Part shown: one piece after another, positions 13,082-25,067 of the stretch
Position numbering within the stretch: position 1 is the first letter of the stretch
Layout of the letters: the number at the start of each line of letters is the position of its first letter
NCBI GenBank assembly: GCA_037952775.1
Contig: JBANAY010000004.1
Coordinates: forward strand, 3,162,001 to 3,226,000
DNA: 64,000 nucleotides
DNA from: Clonostachys chloroleuca
Lineage: Eukaryota; Ascomycota; Sordariomycetes; Hypocreales; Bionectriaceae
Direction: 5' to 3'
The notes under the pieces: model-generated
Told to the model about the DNA's origin: nothing
Databases searched by the model: none
Seen by the model: only the letters and a program-made list of their open reading frames with translations
Position numbers and translations under genes: made by a program

Positions 13082-14406
13082 TTATGTGAATGATAACCCA
13101 ACACCCTTTGCAATATCTCCCTTGTTGTAGAACTCCACAGTAGGCAGGAGCTCACATACCACAAACCTAGCAGTCTTCGTGTGCAAAGATCCGTGTCCGA
13201 AAGGTTCATGCGTTCGTTCCCTTCTCAACCGTCCGTCGCTGAGAGTCAGATTGCCCATAGCGTCCGCAAGTACCTCCGCCTGTCTCACTTCACCAGTCCC
13301 CTCTCTGCCTTCGTTTGCCGCTCCATCATCCCGGCCAAAGCTCGAATATCCATCCGCAAGAGCTTGGAAGCAGATGAGCTGATCTTGGAGATGCTCATCC
13401 ACCTGGCCTCCCACAGACACTTCTTTGTATAGCTCCTTACAAACGCTATTGGCGAGCTTTCTGATAAAGAGCTCAGGTGACTTGGCCTTTTTGGGCATTG
13501 AGCAGAGTGAGTCCCTTCCCCATCTCACTCCCGAAGCGCTCTTTGCCACTAGTAAGATATACCATCGCGTGTCGCTTCCTGATTCCTCCACCACCTTGAA
13601 TTTGCATTCGGCGTCGGGGTAGAGATCACCAATACCCCTTACAAGCTCGTTCTGGAGTGTGGTATGGAACTTCTCTGGCACAATGATGCTAATATCCACG
13701 GATTTGACAGCATTCGGGCCCAGGTCAGCGGAACTCTCAGGCTGAAGAAACCGTAGTTTCTGGCCAAGGGGCAGCGGGTATATCTTGAGTGAAAGCTTCC
13801 CTCTCGACTGGGGCCCGAGACTCCAGGCTCGCATCTCCAGTTTTCTTTCCACCCGGGTTCCAAATCTCTCCTCTAGCGTTGGCAGAAGCACCTGGTCTAG
13901 GTACTCGTAACTCAGGGAGAATGACACATTCGTGCCTCCAGAGATCTCCAGCCAGATGGGCTCGTCGCTGCTGTTGCCCGCAAAGACAAGGAATGGAAGC
14001 ACGGCTTGCAGTATCAGAAGAGCACTTGCTGCTCCGGAAGGAGCGGTGATTTTGAAGTTGCGGCCACACAAGGGCTGTGGGTAGTCTCTTAGGGATGAAT
14101 GTTAGAGTCGAGGAGCCCACTCGAAGGCCTTCCACTTCAGCTTCAGTGACATCCGCCAGGAATTGGATGGCCGTGACGTGCTGGAATTTTAATCCTTTGA
14201 ATTCGCAGTCAGCTCGATAAGTCGGCAACCAAGACGCCAGCTCTGGAGAACAGGAAACGGGTTGGCACACCTCCTCCTTTGCGGTTCCCTCGAACATTGG
14301 TTATTTTTAAAGGTTGGCCCGTCAAAGCTGCGAGTGCTACAGCTACCCGAACAACTTGACCACCGCCCTCGCCAGTGCGGCCATCAATCTCAATTATGCC
14401 CTTCAT
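13082..14406 (-). CDS. RNA 3'-terminal phosphate cyclase, frame broken by one base
   Basis: Exon 1 (14406-14271) encodes the family start with GEGGGQ at 12-17; a 75-nt intron joins it to GLKFQHVTA at 14194. The conserved GSSTLTF block follows in frame, but the next block (FKITAPSGAASALL...), matching the family TAGS/LLQ segment, is in another frame from about 14071 to the stop at 13082. The combined coding length of 1249 nt is one base more than a multiple of three. The C-terminus (HLQDQLICFQALA, LLPTVEFYNKG) is well conserved. Family knowledge: RtcA/RTCA enzymes convert RNA 3'-phosphates to 2',3'-cyclic phosphates via an adenylated intermediate. Either the gene is recently inactivated, the assembly has an indel, or an atypical 46-nt intron (branch CTCTAAC, donor GTGGGC) removes the GSSTLTF block. 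The last would delete a conserved motif, so I rank it lowest. Family assignment is firm. Confidence 0.82.
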
Positions 14407-16258
14407 CTGTTGGTTGATGTTGGCGTAAATTATTATGTGATGGATTTAGGAAACGGCGGGGGCTCTGCTGGAAGGTCAGGTACTTCACAGACACAGAGCG
14501 TATGCGTGCTTGACGAAAGATGAGAACCAGGAAAGCTCAATCATCATAAGATGTAGATATTGCAGTTTGTTGCTATGAGTCACTCCGTATCAAAATGACA
14601 AAAGCGTAATCGCTAATTGAGGTTGGTGGAGCTGTAATGTAGCGGGCTGTAGCGCTGAGTAGCGCCGTAGAGTGGCAGTGCAAGGCTCCAGCAATTTGTC
14701 CTGCCCCCCCCGAATCGTGTCACCAGCTTGCTAAGCGACCATACCCTACACTCTGTTGACCGGATAATGCTGGTTTTTCCGCCCCCATGTTACATTATTG
14801 GGATCCTTTCCAGGACTCGGATGCACCGAAGGTGTTAATATTCACCGCAAAATATGAAAATGGCCTAGACTTTGGCTAGAGTAAGTGTTTGATCTCCGAC
14901 TTTTCATCTTCATGTGGCATGTGATTTGTCTGAGTAAAGCGAACATGGAATTAAGATTCGTCGGTAATCAAGCGTATTGCATAGCAAGCAGTACCATATG
15001 GACCTAAAACGATACGATTATCAAGATAGATAAAAATAAGTTCCATCTTTGATTTTGTGAACAAGACCAGGTGTAAAATGATTCGAATAACGTAGTTGTC
15101 GATGATGCTCACAATCACGCGACGATCAATGCTTTGAGAAAGATGTAGCGAGGTTAGCTTTGTAAAATTCGAACGCCAACGACAAATCATAAAAATGGAG
15201 GGTATTGAACATTTAGTTGTCAATCTTTGTGTCAGGGAGGCTACTTCTCATTGTCTTTGGGTCTGAGACGGTCAGTCCCTTCTACTGTTCTAGTGGCAAA
15301 CAGCTCCCTGACTATATGACTAGATCTACTTATTTGCTACATGAGCTAACTGCTAAGCACTTAAAAGAACCATGTCCGATGCGAATCGGCTCTTTGAGAC
15401 CCACTGGGTTCTTGTTCCTCAATGTGCTATCGCCGTCTACCTCCAAGGAGCTCTTGTGGACGTTAGCTCTCAGATTCTGGAAGCTTCTCATGCCATGGGC
15501 TTAGTGTGTGGATATCTGGATGGAAATATAGCGGCCGTGCTGCAACAACCTCGAATTTGGTTTGACAAAATGGCATCCATATAAGACTAATTCATAATTG
15601 TTCTAAGAACGTAGGAAATTCCTTTTGGTTGATATTTCCGCGAAGTGAGACTTCGTGAAATAGCGGAAGTTGTTGTCTGTCTGTCTTGGCTCTTGCAGCT
15701 CTATGGCGAGTTCCCTGAACACATGTGCCATTTTTGGATCGACCTGCCATTGGATTGGAGTGAGACCTACTATCTGGTACCGGTGGTTTCCACCCGCAGA
15801 ACAGGCATTGAGACTTTAGTTAGGGTACCTAATCCATTTCTAAAGTACAAAGTAAAAATTTACAAGGTTCTCTCTCCCCATGTTTAAACTCGGAATGTAT
15901 CGTGTAAGATTGCAACAAGTGCGCAGCTAAAAGAGTGGCAGTGCAATGCACGCTCCGTCAATTAATATATTAATCTTGACGATAGCCACCCGTGCGTGAC
16001 CCGCTAAATTTAGATACCCGAAGGGGCTCCATGAATCTGTCAGCGATTAATTCACCCCGATGCCCCGTGCCGTTATCATTGACACCTCGCAGTGGTGCCC
16101 GAGCGGCCATTTCGTACGACCGTCGTATCACAACCTCAAGCTGCCACTACGGGATTTATGTTTGCCCAACATTCTGGTTTCCATAAAGCGCCTCGACACA
16201 TTCCAAGCTTTTGGCAGAAAAAGCCCCGCTGCTAGAGGAAGAAAACCAATTCTATCCC
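14407..16258. other. 1.85 kb intergenic, divergent promoters
   Basis: This lies between the starts of the phosphate cyclase gene (minus) and the TLDc gene (plus). Small plus-strand frames at 15372-15584 and 15645-15887 have no recognisable domain and do not splice into a convincing protein. A 5' exon of the TLDc gene may lie just before 16217, where TTTTGGCAG looks like an acceptor. Confidence 0.35.
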
Positions 16259-17794
16259 ATGGATAGGATGCAGACAGAGGGTTTGCCATTGCCCTCTGAT
16301 ATCCTAGCCAGCCTCGCAACGGAAAGATCTGTCGGCCCCGCGCCGGAGAAGCTACCCTCGGGCATCAATGGCCTCGACGCAGTTGGCCTCGTCTCGCAAT
16401 TGCATGCAAGGGGGGATCTCCCCCGACCCTTTGCAAATTTCGCTTATTTCGTTTACGATATGCTTGCATATCTAAGTACTGCACCCTTCTACCGCCGGCC
16501 GGGCGATCAGGCGCCTCCTCGCCTTAGCCTTCCTCAACTCTACCGTGGGATCTTCTGGATCCTCCCAGACGCTCAGTGCGATTTATTCGGAGACAGCCCC
16601 GGTTCCCGTCGGCGCACCGCGGCTGATCACAGGAGACTGCTGTTCCAGAGCCTGGCGCGAATGGCATATAGGCCAGAACAGGACGACTCAGCCGAGGCAC
16701 GAAAGCGAGCAGCTCGTAACTCGTATTCCGGAATACACCCAACAGACGTGTCGGCAGACCGACTCTCCGTTAATTATGATGAAGATGGCGATGAGATCTA
16801 CCACGATGTGTTGGATGCTCTTCATGCGGCCCAGCCTCGGCGCGGGCAGGCAGATCCAGGAAGGCCGCGAGATAGCTTTCGCGAAGAAGCCCAGGCACTG
16901 ACCAGAGGATTACCCAGGCTTTGCACGCTGGCTATTCCTGTAGACTATTTCACCAAGTTTATTATTCTCTTGCTGGCTCTTCAGTTCAGGGACAGCCGGG
17001 AAGGGCAGACGTTATCCCAGTACGAAGAAGCAGCAGAGAGCATAGTCTACTCGTTTTGCAAAGGCCGAGAGACGGATATAATCAGATGGCCAGAGTTTGA
17101 CGATGCACTCAAGAATTTGCCCTTTCTATTTCACCCACTTTACAGACTCTTATCTACGGCGTTTCGGGAAACTGTGGAGTACACAGGGAGAACACAATGG
17201 GCAGCACCAAAGTTGCCCCCTGATAGCTTTATAACATTATCACGCCTGAGCCAACTGGCGACTATGGTGAACGAAGATTTGGATTTTGAGAACTTTAAAA
17301 GAGTTCATCAATGGAACGGGCCTCCTCTCGCTACAGCCAAAGATCTACTCGCCACTGTTGAGGGAATGCCCTCTGTCAGTATCCTCGCCATGTGCGGAAT
17401 GTCCCCCAAAGGTGAACTGGTCATCTTTGGCATCTTCGTCCCAATGTTTATGGGAGCACCACACAACAAAACGGGGAATGAAAATCGTGAACGAACCTCT
17501 GTTGGGCCTGCAGTTGTTCCAACGTCAGTCGAGATGGACGGTGCGCACGATTGGGTCTCTGGCTCATCCGTCGCAAGGTCATTTATGTTTGTGCTGCGAC
17601 CGGAGCAACGTATAATTCGTTTCAAGGGGAATCCTTGCATTATCGGTAGCCATCTCTACTTTGGGGATGCGTTGATCATGTCTAATAACGGAACTGTAGT
17701 CATTAAATATGGGACTGGCAGTATGAGGATTCATGTTGAGGCAATTGAGATATGGGGCGAAACAACTTTAGATCCTACGGCTAGGTTTAACTAG
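16259..17794 (+). CDS. TLDc-domain protein
   Basis: A single open frame from the ATG at 16259 gives 511 aa. The frame stays open upstream to 16211 without an ATG but with coding-like residues (EKAPLLEEENQ), so a short 5' exon spliced near 16217 is possible. The N-terminal half is helical. An acidic segment (about 265-325) resembles the degenerate EF-hand-like region that precedes TLDc in fungal proteins. The C-terminal 135 residues show the TLDc pattern: CGMSPKGELVIFG, then SFMFVLRP, IGSHLYFGDAL and the terminal IEIWGE. Family knowledge: TLDc proteins (OXR1, TLDC1, yeast Rtc5/Oxr1) bind or regulate the vacuolar V-ATPase and act in oxidative-stress resistance. No membrane segment is visible. 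The domain assignment is likely; the specific role is inference. Confidence 0.68.
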   Translation: MDRMQTEGLPLPSDILASLATERSVGPAPEKLPSGINGLDAVGLVSQLHARGDLPRPFANFAYFVYDMLAYLSTAPFYRRPGDQAPPRLSLPQLYRGIFWILPDAQCDLFGDSPGSRRRTAADHRRLLFQSLARMAYRPEQDDSAEARKRAARNSYSGIHPTDVSADRLSVNYDEDGDEIYHDVLDALHAAQPRRGQADPGRPRDSFREEAQALTRGLPRLCTLAIPVDYFTKFIILLLALQFRDSREGQTLSQYEEAAESIVYSFCKGRETDIIRWPEFDDALKNLPFLFHPLYRLLSTAFRETVEYTGRTQWAAPKLPPDSFITLSRLSQLATMVNEDLDFENFKRVHQWNGPPLATAKDLLATVEGMPSVSILAMCGMSPKGELVIFGIFVPMFMGAPHNKTGNENRERTSVGPAVVPTSVEMDGAHDWVSGSSVARSFMFVLRPEQRIIRFKGNPCIIGSHLYFGDALIMSNNGTVVIKYGTGSMRIHVEAIEIWGETTLDPTARFN

Positions 17795-18140
17795 TTGTGA
17801 CTCCTTACCCGGTTGAGTTCATAAGTATTCTAATATTCAACATCTGCTCTAGAAATTCCTACTCAGGGTTTATATCAGTAATTTAATATCATTGATCCGA
17901 CCACATGCTAGTTTGTTGGCAATCCTGGCCTGTGATGTATGATACAACCTCTATCCAATCAAAATATCCGGCACATCATCTATATCTATAATTTGGAAAT
18001 TAACCATGTCCCACTGTTAACATATACATAACCTGGTATCATTAGATCTCGCTATAAATCCCAATCAAAAATCGAAAACGCCACCCATGCATTCAAATGA
18101 GCGGACCATTCCAACGCGCTTTTCTTCCCTTGTCCCCTTA
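17795..18140. other. convergent 3' spacer
   Basis: AT-rich spacer between the converging TLDc gene and the GPI-protein gene. It presumably carries both 3' UTRs; nothing else was seen. Confidence 0.4.
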
Positions 18141-18668
18141 TCAAAATAAGTGAACGACCACCATAATTGTGGCGAGCATAGCGGCGAGTGCCGCTCCTCC
18201 TGTGCGGTGCTCAAAAGCGGCGCTCTTGGCTGCCTCAGTCTCGAAGTAGTACTGGGTGCAGGCGGTTGCTGTACCAAGCATGCCGTCTTTGACAGGCAAA
18301 CCGAGACCAGACGCCATATCTTCAATCACGTCTGAGCAAGCAGACTGGATCGCGTGGACCGCGGTGATATGCTCAAGTTGCCACTTGCTGGCGGACTTTT
18401 GCCATGATGTGTACTGGGGGGCTAGAGATCCGGTGACAGAGGGGATCAGGCAGTTATCAGTGACTGTCAAGAGCTGGGTCTGCTGGCCGAGGAATTCAAT
18501 CATGTCGGCGCCGACGCTGGGGACGGCACTTAAGGCTTCGCTCTCCTCGGCGAGGACTTTGTAACAGTCCTTCATGTCACGCTTCTCGGGTGCTTGCGTG
18601 GGGGCAGGGAAAGTGAGTGCGGTCGCGACGGACGCGACGAAGAGACAGAAAAGACGAGAGAAAAGCAT
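18141..18668 (-). CDS. small secreted protein with GPI-anchor-like C-terminus
   Basis: A single exon gives 175 aa from the ATG at 18668 (MLFSRLFCLFVAS). Residues 1 to about 18 form a signal peptide, followed shortly by EKRD, a likely Kex2-type KR site. The mature region has four cysteines (DCY, DNC, SAC, TAC) and is helical and Ala/Ser-rich. The last 20 residues are hydrophobic (AALAAMLATIMVVVHLF) after a short polar spacer, as expected for a GPI-attachment signal. No catalytic motif is visible. It is probably a cell-wall or plasma-membrane surface protein; I do not recognise a named family. Confidence 0.7.
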   Translation of the reverse strand: MLFSRLFCLFVASVATALTFPAPTQAPEKRDMKDCYKVLAEESEALSAVPSVGADMIEFLGQQTQLLTVTDNCLIPSVTGSLAPQYTSWQKSASKWQLEHITAVHAIQSACSDVIEDMASGLGLPVKDGMLGTATACTQYYFETEAAKSAAFEHRTGGAALAAMLATIMVVVHLF

Positions 18669-19643
18669 CTTGATGGTTGAAATCAGGTACTGGACAAAGC
18701 GAGTGTAGATGGGTGCTAATTGGAACGATGACTCTGACGCAACGAAGGGGAGGCAAACAAACCTAGGACGGGGATTAAGGAAAAAACAAGCATCGAGGTC
18801 TATTAAATATGAAAGTTCTTTACTCTGACTAGGTAGATCATCCCTGGCTTGCATTGAAGCTGCCGGCGCATTAATCCTTGCGGATCTTCATGTGAAACTA
18901 CGCTTTACGGTTATTTGGCATGTTCAGAATAGCTACAGGGCTGGGGCTGAGCGATGACAGTTGAGCGCTGATTGCAGAGCCATTGGGATGGCGCCCAAGC
19001 GATTGCCTTCGATGTCCATAGGACCCATCAAATCAATGCTTATTAGAAATGCGTCGGTTCTATCTAGCGCGGGGGTTGATGAAACATCCCTAGATACGCT
19101 TAACTTGCTCTGGACTTGACATCTGGAAAATTCGAGGTTGCGGCTGGGTCGGTGGAAAGTAGAGGACCGCTGGAAATAACCACCAGGAGCTATTTCTTTC
19201 CGCGCTCTTGGCGGGCGAAAATTGGCCAGTCAGTGAACGGTCGCAGATGTTCCCTCGAGTCGTTTCTATCTATAGCCGCAGTTCTAGCCATACTCAAGAC
19301 ACAAAAGAGAGAATATGGTTGGAATGAACAACGAGACCTCATAGCTACCAGGGTTCAAATTGTTATCGGCGATATGATATGATATGGATCTGAATCGTGT
19401 GGCACACCCGCTGTATGACGTGCTAAACAGAACCGTTATAGACGGTCACGCGATCAAAGAAACGGCCGCAGAAATGATCCTTCTGGCTGCTTATTAACCA
19501 AGCTGCCCAGCCACGCGCAAAGGAGTCAACCTTCATTATCACAACTACCCTGACCATATCACGCGGCAGGTTCTATTTGCTGCATTCGCAGGACCCAATC
19601 GTTTTTTAACTCTCTTCCTCTTGGCAAGCCTGCACCAGCAAAG
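18669..19643. other. 1 kb divergent promoter region
   Basis: Intergenic region between the divergent GPI-protein gene and the aminopeptidase gene. No gene-like frame was found; it should contain both promoters. Confidence 0.4.
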
Positions 19644-21371
19644 ATGTTGGGAGCCGCTAAGACCAACTTGCTACTGCTCTTCGTGAGCTCGCGACTGCTG
19701 ACTCTCGGCGCCGCATCGCCGGAGTCGCAACAACCGCTTGGACCAGCACACCCTAAAGACCCCCATTCTCATGCAGTTGATCCTGCTATTCTTGCTGCCC
19801 TCGAGGCCTATCCTGACCCCGTGGATGCTTATCTTTCATTGAAACCTGAGGCCGCTGCTGAGCTGGCGGCACCACGTCTATTGCACGTGGCTGGCGAGGA
19901 TGCCCCTCGATGGATGACCGAGGGTGATAAGATGCGCTTGCGTCGTGAGCGCAAGAAATTCACTGATATCACAGACCACGAAGAGTTTTATGCTCAGTAC
20001 GTGGGCGCTGAAACTGCTGGAGATGCCCGTATGTGACAATCAGGACAGGCTGAACACCCAATGCTCCCTACATAGGACGGTACTAATCCTGTGGCATGAG
20101 GCCTCTGTAGATCTTCCCCAAATATCACACCAGCGATATGTCAAGCCTCTCTTCTCGCGCGTTTCAACGCAGCGGATGCGCGGTGTTCTACAGCACCTGT
20201 CAAGCTTCTACACCCGTTACTTTGGGAGCACGGACGGAGAGCAGAGCGCTCAATGGCTCCATCGCCAACTTGCCGAGGTTTGCTTCCCAAGCCCTCGTAG
20301 AGAGTCTCGTACTGACAAGACTGCCTTCCCATTAGATCATCAGGAAGGCGCCTTTCCACACGCGCATCTCACTGGAGTTCTTCACACACCCCTTCCCCCA
20401 GCCATCGCTGATCGCGCGCTTTGAGCCCAAGGTTAAGAACATCTCTGCACCATTGACCATCATCGGCGCCCACCAGGATTCCATGAACTACCTGTTCCCT
20501 CTTCTGCCTGCCCCGGGTGCCGACGATGACGGCTCCGGCACTGTCAGTATTCTTGAAGCTTTCCGGGTTCTCGCTGAGAGCGGATTCGTCCCCGAGTATG
20601 GTCCTGTCGAGTTCCACTGGTACGCAGCAGAGGAGGGCGGCCTGCTGGGCAGCCAGGCGATTGCCAGATACAAGAAGGAGTCAAATGCACGAATCGGTGC
20701 TATGCTGGAATTCGTATGTACTTGATTTTCGCACTTGCCTTTCTCGTCTCGCTTTGCTTCACCCATCTCGCCTGCGATGAGCTAGGTGGATGGGGAGCCA
20801 AATTGGGATCAATTGGAGACTCAGCGAGTACTGACATCTCATGCCAGGATATGACTGCATTTATTGCACGCAATGCCACCGAAACCATTGGTTTCATCGG
20901 ATCGGCTGCCGACGAGAAACTTACGAAGTGGCTACTTGGCTTGGCCAAGGAGTACATCTCGATTCCTGCTGATGTTTTTGAACTTCCTGGGTAAGTTTCT
21001 GTTCGAAATGCGCCATCGTGTAGATGTGATGATGGCAGTGACTGATCAGAATGACCACAGTGGTGCTGGCTCCGACTACATGTCGTATACTCAGCTGGGC
21101 TATCCCGCTGGATTCGCCTCTGAAGGCAACCCCTCAGCTGGCGGCGGCCGCATAGGCGAGTATGACCCATACGTCCATGGGGTGGGTGACGTGATTGACA
21201 TTGACGATGAGACCGGAGTCTTCTCCTTCGACGTACGTGCTTCCCCTTCTCGCCTACACCGTACTCTTTTGATACTAATTCAATCCAACCCTGCAGCACA
21301 TGGCTCGGTTCTCAGAGCTTGCTATTGCTTTTGTGGTGGAGCAGGCTGGATGGGACAACAAATGGAGGTAG
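19644..21371 (+). CDS. secreted M28 aminopeptidase (leucine aminopeptidase type)
   Basis: Six exons, 19644-20028, 20111-20277, 20336-20713, 20848-20990, 21061-21232 and 21297-21371, join in phase to give 439 aa. A signal peptide (1 to about 24) is followed by a propeptide of about 60-80 residues, as in fungal leucine aminopeptidases. The full set of dizinc residues is present: His230 (GAHQDSMN), Asp in GADDDGSG (245-252), catalytic Glu283 and Glu284 (YAAEEGG), Asp311 (EFDMTAF) and His397 (YVHGVGD). The length matches the M28E Lap1/LapA group. It should release N-terminal hydrophobic residues from peptides outside the cell and so help with protein nutrition. The frame is intact throughout. Substrate preference beyond the family is not determinable. 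Confidence 0.93.
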
Positions 21372-22538
21372 GCGACTAGCAGAACGGCTGCCAAGACTAG
21401 TGATGTGGCGCCGGGCTTTGCCGCTGCTCACCGTTCCTTGGGCCTACGATGGTGGTGAGAAAGAACATGGAGTTTTTGATAGATTGACGGCCCAAATGCA
21501 CTACAGTCTGGCATATAGAGGCAATATTAGCTATTTCTTTCGCAGCCTACAACGACTATTGATTTATTGGAATTTGGAGGTAGTGACCCAGTCACAATTT
21601 CTCTTCTGCCTTTTCCCCCCTTGTCCGTTCCGGAGTCTGAGGGGCCAAAGCTGCGATGATGACAGCTACATATGCATGTATTTTTGGATGTAATCGATGA
21701 CAGCCAACACGTGTAGGGACAATTGGACTGGGTGACTGTTCCGGCTTAGATGACATGCACGTTGTGAACAAATTGGGACAGAAATGGAGGTCTGCGCATA
21801 CCCTCGTCCAAATACATCATTTATGCATTGATGGCTTGCTCACTCCTCGGAGGGCCCGGAAGCGAGAACAAGCGTTCCACAATGGCGGGGGCACAACGAA
21901 AATAGGGATCTACGAGCACTCCAGCCCTCTCCCGACGATCGTGATATTGCGCACGCCGACTAGAAATTGAGAACTGCAGGACTGTGCCACGCTAAAGAGC
22001 TGCCGGACTCATCGCCTCGCTGGCTGAACGGCAGATTGTCATCGACCTACACTAGCGTCCGGTGAATAACAAGGGAGCTAGTGCCTTGGACCAGATTCTA
22101 GCCAGGTCCAGCCATCTCACCAGGCGGGAAAAAATCACCCGCCCGTCCCATCCATCAGACCGTCGAGACGGCTCCATACCCCCGGTTACTAGCTTGGCAC
22201 ATATTCTTATGCTTACTAGCACAGCACAGCTTCTCATGCACCCTTGTCTGGGCTCGTTGCCTGAATCATGAAATATTTGCATTGGCTGAACGCCCCAGCT
22301 GCAATAATGTATGCAGCTCGCTGCGCCGACGTTTTCTGAGTACCTAAAGAAGAAAAAATATGACACCGAATCAATGCGCGCTCTAATGCCTGCCGCCCTG
22401 TCCAACCCATTTTTAAAAACCCGCTATAATTAGCTTGCCCGATTAATCAAAGAGACCATAAACCTTGATGAGCGTGAGGCGTGACAATAGGAAAAGAAAG
22501 GAAAGGAAAAATAACCATTTTCGTCCACCAGTGGCCAA
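21372..22538. other. intergenic, convergent, no gene seen
   Basis: 1.2 kb between the converging aminopeptidase and APH-like genes. The frames are short and unconvincing. No repeat or RNA gene was recognised. Confidence 0.4.
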
Positions 22539-23456
22539 TCAGTAGGGGTAGTTATCCTCCACCAGGCGAGTGAATGTGAGCCTCTGCTCTGGGCACGGGT
22601 CAAGGATGTCCTTCAAGACCGGGATCCACCACTTCTCATGCTCGTGGCAGAGGACCATGGCAAAGGCATACTCGGCATACTCGGGATAGAAGCCGCTCCT
22701 CTCCCAGTCCACGATCCCCGTCAGCGTGGTGCCGTCCACCATGATGTTGCGGGGCGTGAGGTCCCCGTGCGTCAGGACAAACCGCTGGCGTCTGTCAAAG
22801 TCGTTGGCAGAAGCCTTGGAGTCCCTCCGGGCATTCTTGTTGGTCTTGCTGGGATCCTTCCTCATGTGCCGGAGGGCGAGCCTCCACCGCAGCCGCGCCA
22901 GGGGCTTCGCGGCGACGTGGCCGAGGCACCACCTGTCGAACTCCTTCTCCGTGGCAAAAGGGCCGCAGGTGGAGTTTTGCGTGCGGTCGAACATGTTGCG
23001 GGTGGGTTGCCTGTCCACGCGGCCGATGTAGGGCTGCGTGACCTGGCGCATGCGGGCGAGCTGGGCGCGGAGCTGGTCCTTGACGTGCTCCTGCTGGTCC
23101 TCGTCGTAGTCGTTCCAGACGTCCGAGAGGGGCACCCCGGGGACGCGCTCGCTGACCATGGCGCGGGCGATGGACTTGTTGACGACGATGTCGTAGAAGG
23201 TGAGCACCTTGGGCGCCAGGATATTGTTGGTGGCCGCGTGGTGCATCATGTCGGCCTCGGTCGAGTCCATGGCGTCGGGCGTCTTGACCTTGATGGCCAC
23301 GGTGGTGCCCGAGGCCGTGACGTGCTCGATGACCCGGTTGCCGTAGAAGCTGTAGAGCTCCTTGCCGTGGGCGGCGTCGGTATAAGAGAATCGACGGAGC
23401 TGCTGGTCCACGGACCGGTCCATGTCCAGGTCTAGAGGAGCCACAGCCATCGTCAT
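22539..23456 (-). CDS. APH/choline-kinase-like phosphotransferase
   Basis: A single exon gives 305 aa from the ATG at 23456. The kinase-like signature is clear in the C-terminal half: His230-Gly-Asp232 with Asn237 (THGDLTPRNIMV, catalytic loop) and Asp250 in IVDWERSG (metal-binding DxD-type segment). An N-terminal VAIKVK strand (about 53-58) could supply the ATP-contacting Lys. A basic insert (about 196-224) precedes the catalytic loop. Family knowledge: fungal APH-domain proteins are numerous small-molecule kinases of mostly unknown substrate; few act on antibiotics. No signal peptide, so it is probably cytosolic. GC-rich codon use gives a long open shadow frame on the opposite strand, which should be ignored. 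Confidence 0.8.
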   Translation of the reverse strand: MTMAVAPLDLDMDRSVDQQLRRFSYTDAAHGKELYSFYGNRVIEHVTASGTTVAIKVKTPDAMDSTEADMMHHAATNNILAPKVLTFYDIVVNKSIARAMVSERVPGVPLSDVWNDYDEDQQEHVKDQLRAQLARMRQVTQPYIGRVDRQPTRNMFDRTQNSTCGPFATEKEFDRWCLGHVAAKPLARLRWRLALRHMRKDPSKTNKNARRDSKASANDFDRRQRFVLTHGDLTPRNIMVDGTTLTGIVDWERSGFYPEYAEYAFAMVLCHEHEKWWIPVLKDILDPCPEQRLTFTRLVEDNYPY

Positions 23457-25067
23457 GATGATGGTTGATTATGATTGTGAGGAGGGCAAGCTATGAAGAA
23501 GAATATGGTGATGCTCCAGAACCGAGTCCTCTGGTGTAGCGGAGGGGAGATGAGCCAGCCATGAGAGGAAGAGAGAGAGAGGAGCAGACTCATGGTATAA
23601 TAACCTTTCTCAGCTCTGGCCGACTAACTCATGGTCGGGCAGATCTCTCTCCCAATACGTCGGCCAGTTGGAAGAACATGGCTGACTGGAGCCAGTTTGT
23701 TGGTGGCCTGGACCCTGGGGGGTCTAGTTACACACTGGGTGCGGTCCGAGAGGCACAACTATGCACTGGTGCCTCCTGTCAAGAGCATAAGCTTCCTCCT
23801 TGTGTCTGGATTGCGTGTCCAGCTGGCTCGATTGCACGTCTGTGGCAGGATTTCGGTTTGTGCCGATCCCCTTGTCCACAGCTTGGGGGCCTGGGCCATG
23901 CCAGCAAAACCCATAGTGTCGGGGCCTAATGCCAAACGAGCACGGCCCCGGGGCTTGCACCATCTTGCAGGTCGCATGCATAACTAACGAAAGAGGCTGC
24001 TTGTGCCCTTGACTGACCGAGCTGAGCTGAGCTGAGCAAGCCACCGTGCCGCCTTCGCTGGTGGCACGTTCGTCCACTTGTTCGGAGGCCAGACTTCGCC
24101 GGTCCCCCACCCCCTCCCATCTGAATACACTTTGGGCCCGTCTAAAAGGTAGCTCGGAGGTTTTTGCCAGGGCCAAGCGGTACCCGCTGATGCTAGCACA
24201 ATGTTAAAAGGCCCTTAGCAGCCAATTGGGGAATTCTCATGGTTAGTCTGACCATGGTCGGGCTCACTTGAGGCCTCCGCAAGACGCCGTTTATCCATGG
24301 ATGAGTCCATGTGTACGCACAGGCCTGGGTATCGTATCCCAGCCAGCTGGTTGCCCTACGTGCTACTCACCGATTGGTAGCCCGAGGCAGTGGCTGATGG
24401 GAGCATTTTCCTTTGTCCGAGCCCGCCTTTTGTTTTCTTTTTCTCAGCCCTTTTTGTTTTGGTTCGTCTCACCCCAGAATTCGCCCGAAATTCGTCCATC
24501 TCATCTCTCACCGATATGGTTCACTAACCATTCCAGCAGAGACAGTCTAACCTTAGTCGACCGAAGCTTATAAACAGTGCCGAGATTAAAAGTGCGAAAA
24601 GGAAAGATCCAACGGCCGTGTATCCGATTGGGAGAGTTTGGGACTATCGGTCTTAGATCATGTAGGCTACGTGCTGTCACGGCGTAATGCCATCAGTAGT
24701 GTGAGCTGAGGCCAACCTTGCAGCAACGGGAGGCTGAATCTCACCCCGCCGTGGACATTTACTTTGTGCCTGCCTCCACAGTCTCTACCATTGAGGGGTT
24801 GCGATCCAGGGCATCACGGCCTCCGATGTCGCATGTGGCATGAAGCCGATTGAGGTAAATGTCCAGAGTATCCCTGAGCTGTTTTTTTTTTTTCGGCGTG
24901 AAACTATAACAGACGCCATCGTAGTCTGGCATTCCTGAGCCTGCTATCTGGAATGTAGTCATCCGCATCTGTACAAGCTCAGCGTGTCAACGAACTGGCG
25001 GGCTAGGTCGGTGGTACCATCACCACCACATACAACTATGCCAGATTACTCCTCTACCTCCTACGTC
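23457..25067. other. 1.6 kb intergenic
   Basis: No convincing gene. It contains a short GAGCT tandem repeat (24019-24037) and a T12 run (24882-24893). The promoter of the APH-like gene lies at its left end, and the 3' flank of the membrane-protein gene at its right. Confidence 0.35.

Noticed and set aside
15372..15887. Two small plus-strand frames as a hidden gene
   Set aside because: No domain, no consistent splice phase between them, and ordinary length for chance frames.
22638..23435. 265-codon open frame on the plus strand
   Set aside because: Antisense shadow of the APH-like gene; low-complexity Val/Gly/Leu-rich product without domain features.
24019..24037. GAGCT tandem repeat
   Set aside because: Under four units only; too short to be a meaningful repeat locus.
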